Of a stretch of DNA of 64,000 nucleotides, positions 26,169-34,920 are shown piece by piece. Under the pieces are notes generated by a model. The model saw only the letters and a list, made by a program, of their open reading frames with translations, searched no databases and was not told where the DNA came from. The stretch is taken from contig MLPZ01000015.1 of assembly GCA_001885315.1 (NCBI GenBank), positions 114,033 through 178,032 of the forward strand, given 5' to 3'. The DNA comes from Treponema sp. CETP13 (GTDB lineage Bacteria; Spirochaetota; Spirochaetia; Treponematales; Treponemataceae). A program made the translations under genes and the position numbers. Position 1 is the first letter of the stretch; each line of letters begins with the position of its first letter.

Positions 26169-27545
26169 ATGAAAACAAGCACTTCAACAACAAAACCAAT
26201 CAACAAAATACCATTTACTCTTTATAGGCGTAAAACAGCTACCACGAATCCGGGTGTATTTTACGTCCAATTTAAAACACCAAATTCTAAGCGCTATTAC
26301 ACAACTGCTAAAAGTACCGGAACTACCAATAAAACAGAAGCCATGATGACAGCTTGGCAGTGGTATAGCAACGGTAATATCCCGGACAGAATTAATGCAA
26401 AAATTTCGACAAATCACAGCAGGCAACTAGAAACAGTTATAACTGCATTAAAGAATGGTGACTTTAAACAAAACGAGCTAGAGCAAATCATGAAAACACT
26501 AGAACAAGTGTATTCAATAAAAGGAGGTGTCATTCCTGATACATCAGCCTCTATTAAAATCAAAGATTACTTTACAGAGTTTTGGGATCCTGCAAAATCA
26601 CCATATTTGAAAGAACAACGAATGTCTGGCAAGCAAATGCATAATGGTCATATTAAAATGATGCAGCAAATTATCACTAATTTTTGGATTCCTAAATTTG
26701 GTGAAAGAGAAATAGGAAGTTTTACAAAAAAAGAACTTCAAGAGTGGCTTTGGAATATGAAAGAATCACAATTTGAAATAGGCCAAAAAGATAAGAAAAT
26801 GGCGCCCCTCTCTCATAGTTATTTAAATCGTATTGTAAGTGCAGGTCTTAGAGCATTTAAATATGCTTATGAAAATAAATTTATTTTTAATGACTGTTTT
26901 ACCGGGTTTACCTACCTTCAACTCAATGCAAAAAGAAGAAAGATTATTACAAGAGAACAGGCTAAAACTTTATTTCACAGAGACTGGACGCATAAAGGAG
27001 CAAAACTTGGAAATCAAGTTGCAATGCTAACAGGCCTTCGACTAGGTGAAATACTTGCTCTAAAGCTTTGTGATTTAGGCGATGATAAAATCTATATACG
27101 ACATAACTATGCTGTACACGATGGTCTAAAATGCCCAAAGAATGGAAAAGAACGCTCTGTACCTGCAAATCCAGAATTACTTAATGCATTACGAAAACAA
27201 GCTAAAACAAATCCCTATAAACAAGGAGATCAAGGATTTATATTTTGGAGTTCTACACAACCTAACAAGCCATTTGATAATAAGATTTGGAGAGAACAAT
27301 TAAAACAAGAATTAAAGAAAATAGGTGTTAAGGATTATAATGATATAACCTTCCACTCATGGAGACATTTTTTCTCGACGTACATAGAGCCATATCTTAA
27401 TCATTCAGATTTACAGAAAGTAACTGGGCACTTAACAGAAAAGATGCTAGAACATTATGCCGACCATCAGAATGATGTTGCGCTACAAAAAGTAAATAAG
27501 GTAGTTGAAGATGTCTTACTGCCACTTTCTGGCTTTGAAGAATAA
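26169..27545 (+). CDS. Tyrosine recombinase (integrase) of the element
   Basis: Site-specific recombinase for integration at tRNA-Ala. The N-terminal 120 residues hold an Arm-binding type region, then a SAM-like core-binding domain, then a C-terminal catalytic domain. Catalytic residues are visible: Arg in MLTGLRLGEILALKL, His-x-x-Arg in FHSWRHFFSTYI, and GHLTEKMLEHYADH with the second His and the nucleophile Tyr. ATG 26169 is preferred over GTG 26163, because AGGA (26157-26160) lies 8 bases before it. It starts 130 bases from the tRNA and is read away from it. A strong hairpin follows the gene. Confidence 0.93.
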   Translation: MKTSTSTTKPINKIPFTLYRRKTATTNPGVFYVQFKTPNSKRYYTTAKSTGTTNKTEAMMTAWQWYSNGNIPDRINAKISTNHSRQLETVITALKNGDFKQNELEQIMKTLEQVYSIKGGVIPDTSASIKIKDYFTEFWDPAKSPYLKEQRMSGKQMHNGHIKMMQQIITNFWIPKFGEREIGSFTKKELQEWLWNMKESQFEIGQKDKKMAPLSHSYLNRIVSAGLRAFKYAYENKFIFNDCFTGFTYLQLNAKRRKIITREQAKTLFHRDWTHKGAKLGNQVAMLTGLRLGEILALKLCDLGDDKIYIRHNYAVHDGLKCPKNGKERSVPANPELLNALRKQAKTNPYKQGDQGFIFWSSTQPNKPFDNKIWREQLKQELKKIGVKDYNDITFHSWRHFFSTYIEPYLNHSDLQKVTGHLTEKMLEHYADHQNDVALQKVNKVVEDVLLPLSGFEE

Positions 27546-27553
27546 TTGGAACA

Positions 27554-27586
27554 GGATTTATAGGTTGGTTGATATCCTATAAATCC
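27554..27586. repeat. Strong hairpin after the integrase gene
   Basis: GGATTTATAGG (27554-27564) and CCTATAAATCC (27576-27586) are perfect 11-bp complements, 8 bases after the integrase stop. No T tract follows. It may act as a transcript 3' end or as a protein-binding site of the recombination system. Confidence 0.55.
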
Positions 27587-27672
27587 TTCCTATCCTGCAC
27601 ACGTGCACACAAGTGAAAAATCTAATGTTTCCTCTATTTATTACATTGACTGAAATAATCATTAGTTATTCA

Positions 27673-28146
27673 TTATAAGCAACCGTTGTATGAAATCTCT
27701 TTTGAACCAAAACTATAGTAGTTTTGATACTCTTCAGCTTTTTCAAAGCCGAAACGAGTAAACAAAGGCCTAAATTGCCGTTCTTTAATTGAATTAACGG
27801 TAATTATTGGCGTTTGTGTATTTAAATAGTAAAAAGAATTGAGCATCAAAGATGTTCCAATACCATTTTTCTGAAATCGCTCATCTACTCGAAGAGTACA
27901 TATTTTTTTTTCATATAAATTATTTTTAAGAATTGCAACACCCGCAATATAATCATCATAAAAATTGAACAAAATATTTCTTTCACCCTTTAAGAGGTCT
28001 TGCTTTACTTTTTGGTAATACCAGTTCTTAAAATGAGGATACTCACCATCAAGTTGCGTTAAAGTCATATATATTGAATCAAAATAATAATCAAAAAGAG
28101 GATAATCATCTATGCAATTTACTAAACTTATAGTAGTTTTTTTCAT
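27673..28146 (-). CDS. GNAT-family N-acetyltransferase
   Basis: A 157-residue acetyl-CoA-dependent transferase. The acetyl-CoA loop reads RVDERFQKNGIGTSLMLNSF, near residues 94-113, and FTRFGFEKAEEYQNYYSF closes the fold as in most GNATs. The start at 28146 is chosen over an ATG 27 codons earlier because a near-perfect AAGGAGG ribosome-binding site lies 8-9 bases upstream, and the extra residues would lie across the promoter. It is the last gene of the cargo before the integrase and has its own promoter with a palindromic operator. Substrate unknown; GNATs can be antibiotic-modifying enzymes or toxins, but no RHH antitoxin is adjacent. Confidence 0.82.
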   Translation of the reverse strand: MKKTTISLVNCIDDYPLFDYYFDSIYMTLTQLDGEYPHFKNWYYQKVKQDLLKGERNILFNFYDDYIAGVAILKNNLYEKKICTLRVDERFQKNGIGTSLMLNSFYYLNTQTPIITVNSIKERQFRPLFTRFGFEKAEEYQNYYSFGSKEISYNGCL

Positions 28147-28182
28147 TTTGTTCACCCTCCTTGTAAAAATATAAACAGTGTC

Positions 28183-28220
28183 ACTTACTGTAAGTATAAT
28201 ACTATTCAGTGATTTTGCAA
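28183..28220 (-). promoter_or_regulatory. Promoter and operator-like palindrome of the acetyltransferase gene
   Basis: On the minus strand: TTGCAA (28215-28220), a 16-base spacer and TATACT (28193-28198). The 13-bp palindrome ACTTAC-N-GTAAGT (28183-28195) overlaps the -10 box and likely start site, as expected for a repressor site. Confidence 0.5.
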
Positions 28221-28256
28221 GTAGCACTTGACCGTATGCAATCTTTATAAAAGATA

Positions 28257-29240
28257 TTATAAAATTTTTAAGATAATAAGTTTTAAAATATCATATATAA
28301 TATTTGCACCTATTGCTAAACCGACAACAATTAAAACATACATCCATATTGTTCTTTTGTTAGACTTATTATATTTAATTTTAACTAATGTATTAAACGA
28401 TTCAAGACACTCGTCTTTGCCCGTTTTTTCTGACCAATGATATGCTATAACATTTTCCACTTTATATTTCTTACCGACATAGGTAGACCAAAGTTCAGGT
28501 TCTAGTTCACGACAAGTAATATTCAAATGATCTGCAACTAAATCATCTGGAGCATCTCTCATGAGTAAAAAATGTATTTTTTTTATTGCAAACGTTTTAT
28601 GTTTAGAAATTTCTTGTGCTAAACTTGGCTTGAGATTTCTTTTTTCATTAATCCTGAAATCCACAGTATCAGTTGTTACAAAAGCACTTTGGAAATACCA
28701 ATGTTCCGGTTTAAATTTTTTTATAAAATTATCAAGGCAGGATCCCTTAATACGAATTCTAAAATAATATTTTTTACAATCCCCTGTTACGACAATATTT
28801 GACAAGTTTATTGATAATTGAGTCCCTTTGTAAGGAGATGAAATTGCAATATCGTTAGATTTTGTATCGAAATCTAGTGCATAAATATTAAAAAGTGTTT
28901 TATGTTCTTGATCTTGCACACTTTTTTGTTTAGCTTCATCGGAAGAATCAAATAAACTGTAATTTTCATTAAAAACTGAATTCACACATTCTTTGCTACT
29001 TTGTAAAGCTTCGCCTAAATCAGAAATATCCTCTTTGTGTACTTCAAACGGGAAATGGATATTTAATTTCTTAATATTGGTAATATCATGAATCATAAAA
29101 CCAAAATCCATTAAATATTCTGATTCTTTAGAGTTGTCTTTTAATTTGAGTTTCCAAAAGTTTACATTAATATCCAGTTCTTTTTTTGCAGAATCGTCAG
29201 AATCAGCTTCTTCTTCATACCAAATAGCAATTGTATTCAT
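28257..29240 (-). CDS. Unknown tail-anchored protein, third gene of PIN/ASCH operon
   Basis: I do not recognise this family. It is a 327-residue soluble, mixed alpha/beta protein with acidic N-terminal segment (WYEEEADSDDSAKKE) and a single C-terminal membrane span (WMYVLIVVGLAIGANIIYDI, about 296-320), so it is tail-anchored with the bulk in the cytoplasm. No catalytic motif or zinc site is apparent. Its start overlaps the stop of the ASCH-domain gene by 4 bases (ATGA), so translation is coupled. It is the last gene of the three. The shared membrane attachment with the PIN-like protein suggests a membrane complex. A role as sensor or effector partner is inference only. Confidence 0.7.
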   Translation of the reverse strand: MNTIAIWYEEEADSDDSAKKELDINVNFWKLKLKDNSKESEYLMDFGFMIHDITNIKKLNIHFPFEVHKEDISDLGEALQSSKECVNSVFNENYSLFDSSDEAKQKSVQDQEHKTLFNIYALDFDTKSNDIAISSPYKGTQLSINLSNIVVTGDCKKYYFRIRIKGSCLDNFIKKFKPEHWYFQSAFVTTDTVDFRINEKRNLKPSLAQEISKHKTFAIKKIHFLLMRDAPDDLVADHLNITCRELEPELWSTYVGKKYKVENVIAYHWSEKTGKDECLESFNTLVKIKYNKSNKRTIWMYVLIVVGLAIGANIIYDILKLIILKIL

Positions 29241-29626
29241 TCACATATCCTTTCTTGTAAATATTTATACGACTGAGGAGGATAAAACTTAGTATCCATT
29301 AAATACGGATCAAAAGGTTTTTCAAATTTAATAAAGGAATTAATTTCGATACCATACGCTATATCTCGTCCTTCAAAATAGTTAAAATAATCCTTTTTTT
29401 GTATGCCACCATAAGAGTTTGTTTGTTGCCATAATTGAGATGGTGTATCAATAATGACTTTATCAAATAAAAAATAACCAACAATCTTTTTTTCAGGAGC
29501 CGTTACATATATATATATACGCTCAACATCAAAATTTTTAAAAATTCTGCGACGATATTCTATTTTTTTTTCACCTGCTATAATTTTCTGCACATATTCA
29601 GGTTTTATTGATATAAGTAAATCCAT
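29237..29626 (-). CDS. ASCH-domain protein, second gene of PIN/ASCH operon
   Basis: A 129-residue protein with the ASCH fold pattern. It opens LLISIKPEYVQKIIAGEKKI, then EYRRRIF, the typical 'sIkp-y-x-I-x-G-x-K-x-x-E-x-R' start, and ends KFYPPQSYKYL, the usual 'PPQSf-Y' tail. ASCH domains are related to PUA domains and are thought to bind RNA or modified nucleotides. This one would act in the cytoplasm. It lies 5 bases after the PIN-like gene and overlaps the tail-anchored gene by 4 bases, so the three are translated together. It could recognise an RNA or nucleotide signal for the nuclease; that is inference. Confidence 0.78.
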   Translation of the reverse strand: MDLLISIKPEYVQKIIAGEKKIEYRRRIFKNFDVERIYIYVTAPEKKIVGYFLFDKVIIDTPSQLWQQTNSYGGIQKKDYFNYFEGRDIAYGIEINSFIKFEKPFDPYLMDTKFYPPQSYKYLQERICE

Positions 29627-29631
29627 TTAGT

Positions 29632-31566
29632 TTATACTTCTTCTATCCCATCAAACAATTCAGTTTTTAATTTTTTTCTTCTGCATTCCTGTATTTTTTC
29701 TGCTAATCTACCCTTGAATCCAATAAAAGCAATAACACCAATAATATAACCGCCTATTGTTATAGGGACTGTAAACCATATATGAGTTTTGCAATATTTA
29801 ACGACTACCCATATTACAGGTATTAAACAAATAAAAATAACCCCAAGTTTAATAGCAAGAACAATCTTATTAGCTTCTTTATCAGCTTTCTTATAAATAT
29901 TTTGTAATGTCCTTGCATTTTGAGATACTGTAGTTTTTCGGTAATCCTCTAGTATAGATGTTATAAATATTTCTGCCTCTTTACTAGATTCTTCTTGTTC
30001 TTTTTTTGATTCCGCAACTACATTTTCAAAATCATTCTCTTTTTGAATTGTAGCGTCTTCAATTTTATCTAATATAAAATCTTGATTAATAGAATCAATA
30101 TCTGAAGAATCACAATTAATTAATTCATTTTCGATATATCCATGATAAAATAGATTGCTTAGTTTATCATCTGAACAAGAATTTGATTCTTTTAATTTTT
30201 TTAATTCTGAATAAAATTTTTTCCAAACAGAATTTTTTACACCTAATTCTGATGAAAAACCTGAAATTATTGTTGATAAAGATAAATCCATAGAAGGATC
30301 TTTCAAAAACAAAATATTTGTAAAAGTCCTATCTAATATAATCTCTGAAATTGAATTATCCGCATGATGATTAAAATAATCATAGCATACCTTTCCTAAT
30401 TTGTAATCAGAAGTTATTACAAAACTTTTTGCATCTTCAAAATTATAATATGTTTTATTTTTTCTTAGCTTTCTAGCTTTTTCAAGTAGCGCACAATCAT
30501 GATTATGATAAAAATCATGTTGATCCTTTTTCATCCCTCGTAATTTACTAGATACATCCTCATTATCACAACAAAAGTTATTCAAATCTACATTTGTATC
30601 TTTAATTAATATGTTCTTTTTTGCTAATTCATTTTTTAAATTTGCCATTATATCTATTACATCAGAAGGTGTCTTACCTTTTCTTTTTAACAAAGAATAA
30701 AGAGATTCAACTTTTACTTTCGTAGAATAACAATGATAATTATTTTTATATGCAGAAAGCACATGTTGTATTTCTGATAATGTAAAATCAAAATATCTTA
30801 AATCAAAACCAAATTTTATTAACAATTCATACAGCTCTTGAGCAGGAACAGCTACTTTATCAGCATCATATCCTAATAAAGATAATAAATAATTTGCATC
30901 AAAATATATTTTTGTATGCTTAAATTTTGAATCAATAATACCTTCAAATTCTTTTTGAGATAAATTTAAAGAACTACTTATTATAGATCCCAAAAACATT
31001 TCTTTTAGAGTTGCATATTCAATAGGTTTTTGCTTTTCAATTTCTAATATATATTGAGTAAATTCTTTTTCATGATCTTGAAAACAATCTCTTACTGATT
31101 CTGAATTGCTAAAAAAGAAATCCGATAATTTTAATAAATTCTTTTTTATATAGTTTTCTATGTTTTGTCTAATTTTTTCATTATCTTCATTAATTCCTTT
31201 TTTTGCTAAATAGTCAGAAAAATCTGAAATTAATTGATTTATTTTCCTCTCACTATCATTTTTGGCTAATAAAGAATCTTTTATACCTATTCCAATCTCT
31301 GTTAAACTGATTGGCCAAATAGCCTTCTTATCCTTTATGGTTATATGTTTTTTATCAAATCCTATATGAGCTAAACTATGAACGACATGAACAGGAATAT
31401 CTAAATTATATTTTTCTTTTATATTTCGTTGACAATCTATTACCGACTTTATACAACTTTCCTCAGATAAACTATTTAGAAAAAACGGATAAAAACATTC
31501 TAAAATATTTCCAGTTTTATCATATAAAGTTTTTAATAAACAATATTGAATCATCGTATTTTCCAT
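29632..31566 (-). CDS. Membrane-anchored PIN-like nuclease, first gene of PIN/ASCH operon
   Basis: A 644-residue protein. Residues 1-200 are helical and of unknown type. A PIN-like domain covers about 215-420. It starts with the strand KIYFDANYLLSLLG (first Asp near 223), has NHDCALLEKARKLR (second acidic residue near 357) and FVITSDYKLGKVCYDYF (third Asp near 386), the order expected for the metal-binding triad. A charged coiled-coil (about 505-565) leads into two membrane spans (about 567-590 and 598-618) and a basic C-terminus. So the nuclease would face the cytoplasm while tethered to the membrane. PIN domains usually cut RNA. The combination with ASCH and a tail-anchored partner is not a system I know. 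Confidence 0.72.
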   Translation of the reverse strand: MENTMIQYCLLKTLYDKTGNILECFYPFFLNSLSEESCIKSVIDCQRNIKEKYNLDIPVHVVHSLAHIGFDKKHITIKDKKAIWPISLTEIGIGIKDSLLAKNDSERKINQLISDFSDYLAKKGINEDNEKIRQNIENYIKKNLLKLSDFFFSNSESVRDCFQDHEKEFTQYILEIEKQKPIEYATLKEMFLGSIISSSLNLSQKEFEGIIDSKFKHTKIYFDANYLLSLLGYDADKVAVPAQELYELLIKFGFDLRYFDFTLSEIQHVLSAYKNNYHCYSTKVKVESLYSLLKRKGKTPSDVIDIMANLKNELAKKNILIKDTNVDLNNFCCDNEDVSSKLRGMKKDQHDFYHNHDCALLEKARKLRKNKTYYNFEDAKSFVITSDYKLGKVCYDYFNHHADNSISEIILDRTFTNILFLKDPSMDLSLSTIISGFSSELGVKNSVWKKFYSELKKLKESNSCSDDKLSNLFYHGYIENELINCDSSDIDSINQDFILDKIEDATIQKENDFENVVAESKKEQEESSKEAEIFITSILEDYRKTTVSQNARTLQNIYKKADKEANKIVLAIKLGVIFICLIPVIWVVVKYCKTHIWFTVPITIGGYIIGVIAFIGFKGRLAEKIQECRRKKLKTELFDGIEEV

Positions 31567-31663
31567 ATAAAACCCCTTTTATTTTAAATAACAAAAAATC
31601 TTATTTTCGTCAGAAAATTATACACTCATACGTTCCAATAAATATCACTTAAAACACACCAAT

Positions 31664-34600
31664 TTATTTTCCTACCATCTCTTGAGCTATCATTTCGGCT
31701 TGTTTGAGAACGGTCTCGGTGGCTAGTTTTTGCATGTCAGGTGGATAGCCGTATTTGCGCAGAGTGCGTTTAATTATGACTTTGAGTTTGGCGCGAACGC
31801 TTTCTTTAATTGTCCAGTCGATAGAAGCATTGGCTTTTACTCGTTGAGTTAGCACGACGGCGAGTTCTCGGAGCTTGTCTTTTTGCATAAGTTCACGAGC
31901 ACTGTCATTGTCGGCAACGGCGGAGTAAAATGCGTACTCGTATTCGGTAAGGCCGAGGTTTGTGGCTTCGGCATCTGTTGCAACAATGTCTTTGCTTAAT
32001 TTGATAAGTTCGTCCATAACTTCGGCTGCGGTTATTACTTTGTTGTGGTAGCGTTGGATGGAGTCTTCGAGCATTTCCATAAAGGTGCGACTTTGTACCA
32101 TGTTTGTTTTAGTACGTGCTTGTATTTCGTCATTAAGAACTTTTTTAAGAACTTCGAGGGCAATGTTTTTGTGTTCCATGCCAGTAAGTTCCATTAGAAA
32201 GTCATCAGATAAAATTGAAATATCTGGTTTTTTAATGCCTGCAGCATCAAAGATGTCGACTACTTTGTCAGATACCAATGCCTGGTCAATTACTTGGCGA
32301 ATTGTTGTGTCAATTTCAACGTCAGTGTTACCAGTGTTAGTTTTGTCAAATTTGGAAAGACGTGCTTTTACTGCCTGAAAAAATCCAACTTCATCTTTTA
32401 CATCAAGGGCTTGTTCATCTGGAATTGCAATTGCATACGCTTTTGATAATGCGGTGACTTCGTTTACATAGCGTTTTTTGCCATCTTCTAAGCCTAATAT
32501 GTGCTCTTCGGCTCCCAAAATGAGTGAGAGTTTTGTAGCGGTGTCAGCTCCAAAATACTGCTCGTAAGCAAAGCCTTGGTACATCTGAGAGACAACTTCG
32601 AGCTTTTCGAGCATGAGGTCAACTGCTTGGTGTTGGGCAACAGCGGGGTCTCCTTTGCCTCCTGAATCAGAATAGAATGCAAGAGCTTGTTTAAGGTCGG
32701 AGGCTATGCCTAAATAATCGACTATAAGGCCTGCTGGTTTATCATTAAACACTCGATTTACTCGAGCAATTGCCTGCATTAAATTATGCCCTTTCATGGG
32801 TTTATCAATGTACAAGGTGTTTAGACACGGCACATCAAAACCGGTAAGCCACATGTCTCTCACAATTACAATTTTTAATGGATCATTAGGGTCTTTCATA
32901 CGCTCGGCAAGTTGCTTACGCTGATCTTTTGTCGTGTGATGACGATTAATTTCTGGACCATCAGAACTAGAAGAAGTCATAACAACTTTTATAGCGCCTT
33001 TAGAGAGGTCGCTAGAATCCCATTCAGGTCGCAATTCAATAATTGCCGTATACAGTTCGGCTGCAATACGCCGTGACATTGCAACAATCATCGATTTTCC
33101 GGCAAAAACCTCTTGCCGCTGTTCAAAATGAGAGACTATATCTTTTGCAATATTTTTTATACGGTTTTTACTACCAATTAACGCTTCTAACTGCGTCCAA
33201 CGTGTTTTTTCCTTTTGATTTTCGTTCAATTCACTTGGGTCGAGAGTATCATCAAGATCACGAATAAGCTTTTTGCCTTCCTCGCTCAAATTGACTTTTG
33301 CAAGGCGGCTCTCATAATAAATTGGAACCGTTGCCCCATCTTTGACCGCCTGCGCAATGTCGTACACATCTATGTAATTGCCAAAAACAGCTGGAGTATT
33401 TGCATCTATACTTTCAATTGGTGTACCTGTAAACCCTAAATACGTGGCATTTGGGAGCGCATCACGCATATATTTGGCAAAGCCGTACACCACCTTACTA
33501 CCAATCTCTTCGCCATTGTCATCTCTCACTTTAATGTTTTTAGCCTTAAAGCCATATTGGGTTCGATGTGCCTCATCTGCAATAACAATAATATTTTCAC
33601 GCTGAGAAAGCGTCTCGTAGACGTTGCCATCATCTGGTGAAAACTTTTGAATAGTCGAAAATATAACCCCACCTGAAGCAACTTTTAGTTTTTCTTTTAA
33701 GTCCGCACAACTGCTCACTTGCTTTGGTTCTTGCCGTAATAATTGAACAGAAGAAGCAAAGGTATCAAATAACTGGTCGTCCAAATCGTTGCGATCGTTA
33801 ATAATGACAACGGTTGGATTATCCATTTTTAAGACAATTTTACCGGTAAAAAACACCATAGTCAGTGATTTTCCACTGCCTTGAGTATGCCAGATAACCC
33901 CACCCTTACGGTCTCCTCGAGGTTGCTTTTGCACACTCGCCAAACCATACTCTTCTGGGGGAACACTTACCATACTGCCAAGATATTCATCTGTTTCAAT
34001 TTGATTTTGCCGGTCATAGCCCGACGCTCGCAAGGTCGAAACAACGGCTTTATTTACTGCATAATATTGGTGATAGGCCGCAAGTATTTTTATAGTGCTC
34101 AAATAATTTAGACCCGACTTTGCATCCACTTTGGTTACACTTTCAAAAACAATAAAATGACGAATGAGATCTAGCAAGGTTTCTTTATTTAACATGCCAC
34201 GAATGAGCGTTTGTAATTTAATATCAGTTGTAGCAGCTTCTTGTTTACCATCTTGCGTATTCCACGCCATAAAGCGAGAAAAATCAGCTGATAGAGAACC
34301 TGCTCGTGCATCGAGTCCATCGGAAATAATTAATATTTCGTTAAAGGTAAATAAACTTGGAATAATTTGTTTATAGGTTTGCAACTGATCGTACGCCGAT
34401 TTTACCGTTGCATTTTCATCGACAGGATTTTTTAATTCAATAACAACAAACGGCATTCCATTTACAAATAAAATAACATCAGGACGCTTGTTGTTGCCCC
34501 TCTCTATAATGGTAAATTGATTGCTTACAACAAACTCGTTGCGCTCGGGATGCTCAAAGTCGACCAGCCACACCAAATCGCCCCGTTGTTCCCCATTTTT

Positions 34601-34915
34601 AAGATAGGTTACCGGTACACCTTCGGTCAACAATTTATGAAACGTCTCGTTATTTTGTACCAATTCCGACGAGTTAATGCGCAGTACTTGTTTTATTGCT
34701 TCTGCTTGAGACTCAGGTGGAATTGTAGGATTTATTTTTTTAACAGCTTTTTGTAAACGAGTAACAAGCAACACATCTTCAAACGAGGCTCTCTCTGCCC
34801 TCTTACCGTCAGGTGCAATGTCTGGTCCATACACATACGTATAACCCAACTTTTGAAAGTACGAGATACTTAACTGTTCTACGGAATCTTCGTTGAATTT
34901 GAGCGCTTTAGGCAT
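31664..34915 (-). CDS. hsdR: Type I restriction enzyme, R subunit
   Basis: Motor and nuclease subunit of a type I restriction-modification complex; cuts unmodified DNA after ATP-driven translocation. The N-terminal nuclease has PDVILFVNGMPFVVIELKNP (the D...ExK site, near residue 155-175). The helicase core has WHTQGSGKSLTM (Walker A), IVIADEAHRTQYG (DEAD-box) and LGFTGTP. MWLTGFDVPCLNTLYIDKP and a helical C-terminal domain complete it. At 1083 residues the length is normal and nothing is broken. Its start is only 5 bases after the subtilase stop, so it is expressed together with ietAS rather than next to hsdM and hsdS. Confidence 0.95.
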   Translation of the reverse strand: MPKALKFNEDSVEQLSISYFQKLGYTYVYGPDIAPDGKRAERASFEDVLLVTRLQKAVKKINPTIPPESQAEAIKQVLRINSSELVQNNETFHKLLTEGVPVTYLKNGEQRGDLVWLVDFEHPERNEFVVSNQFTIIERGNNKRPDVILFVNGMPFVVIELKNPVDENATVKSAYDQLQTYKQIIPSLFTFNEILIISDGLDARAGSLSADFSRFMAWNTQDGKQEAATTDIKLQTLIRGMLNKETLLDLIRHFIVFESVTKVDAKSGLNYLSTIKILAAYHQYYAVNKAVVSTLRASGYDRQNQIETDEYLGSMVSVPPEEYGLASVQKQPRGDRKGGVIWHTQGSGKSLTMVFFTGKIVLKMDNPTVVIINDRNDLDDQLFDTFASSVQLLRQEPKQVSSCADLKEKLKVASGGVIFSTIQKFSPDDGNVYETLSQRENIIVIADEAHRTQYGFKAKNIKVRDDNGEEIGSKVVYGFAKYMRDALPNATYLGFTGTPIESIDANTPAVFGNYIDVYDIAQAVKDGATVPIYYESRLAKVNLSEEGKKLIRDLDDTLDPSELNENQKEKTRWTQLEALIGSKNRIKNIAKDIVSHFEQRQEVFAGKSMIVAMSRRIAAELYTAIIELRPEWDSSDLSKGAIKVVMTSSSSDGPEINRHHTTKDQRKQLAERMKDPNDPLKIVIVRDMWLTGFDVPCLNTLYIDKPMKGHNLMQAIARVNRVFNDKPAGLIVDYLGIASDLKQALAFYSDSGGKGDPAVAQHQAVDLMLEKLEVVSQMYQGFAYEQYFGADTATKLSLILGAEEHILGLEDGKKRYVNEVTALSKAYAIAIPDEQALDVKDEVGFFQAVKARLSKFDKTNTGNTDVEIDTTIRQVIDQALVSDKVVDIFDAAGIKKPDISILSDDFLMELTGMEHKNIALEVLKKVLNDEIQARTKTNMVQSRTFMEMLEDSIQRYHNKVITAAEVMDELIKLSKDIVATDAEATNLGLTEYEYAFYSAVADNDSARELMQKDKLRELAVVLTQRVKANASIDWTIKESVRAKLKVIIKRTLRKYGYPPDMQKLATETVLKQAEMIAQEMVGK

Positions 34916-34920
34916 TGAAG

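Noticed and set aside
25912..26172. Reading frame covering the tRNA
   Set aside because: Overlaps the promoter and whole tRNA-Ala gene.
27673..28146. GNAT toxin of a TacT-type toxin-antitoxin pair
   Set aside because: No ribbon-helix-helix antitoxin gene upstream or downstream.
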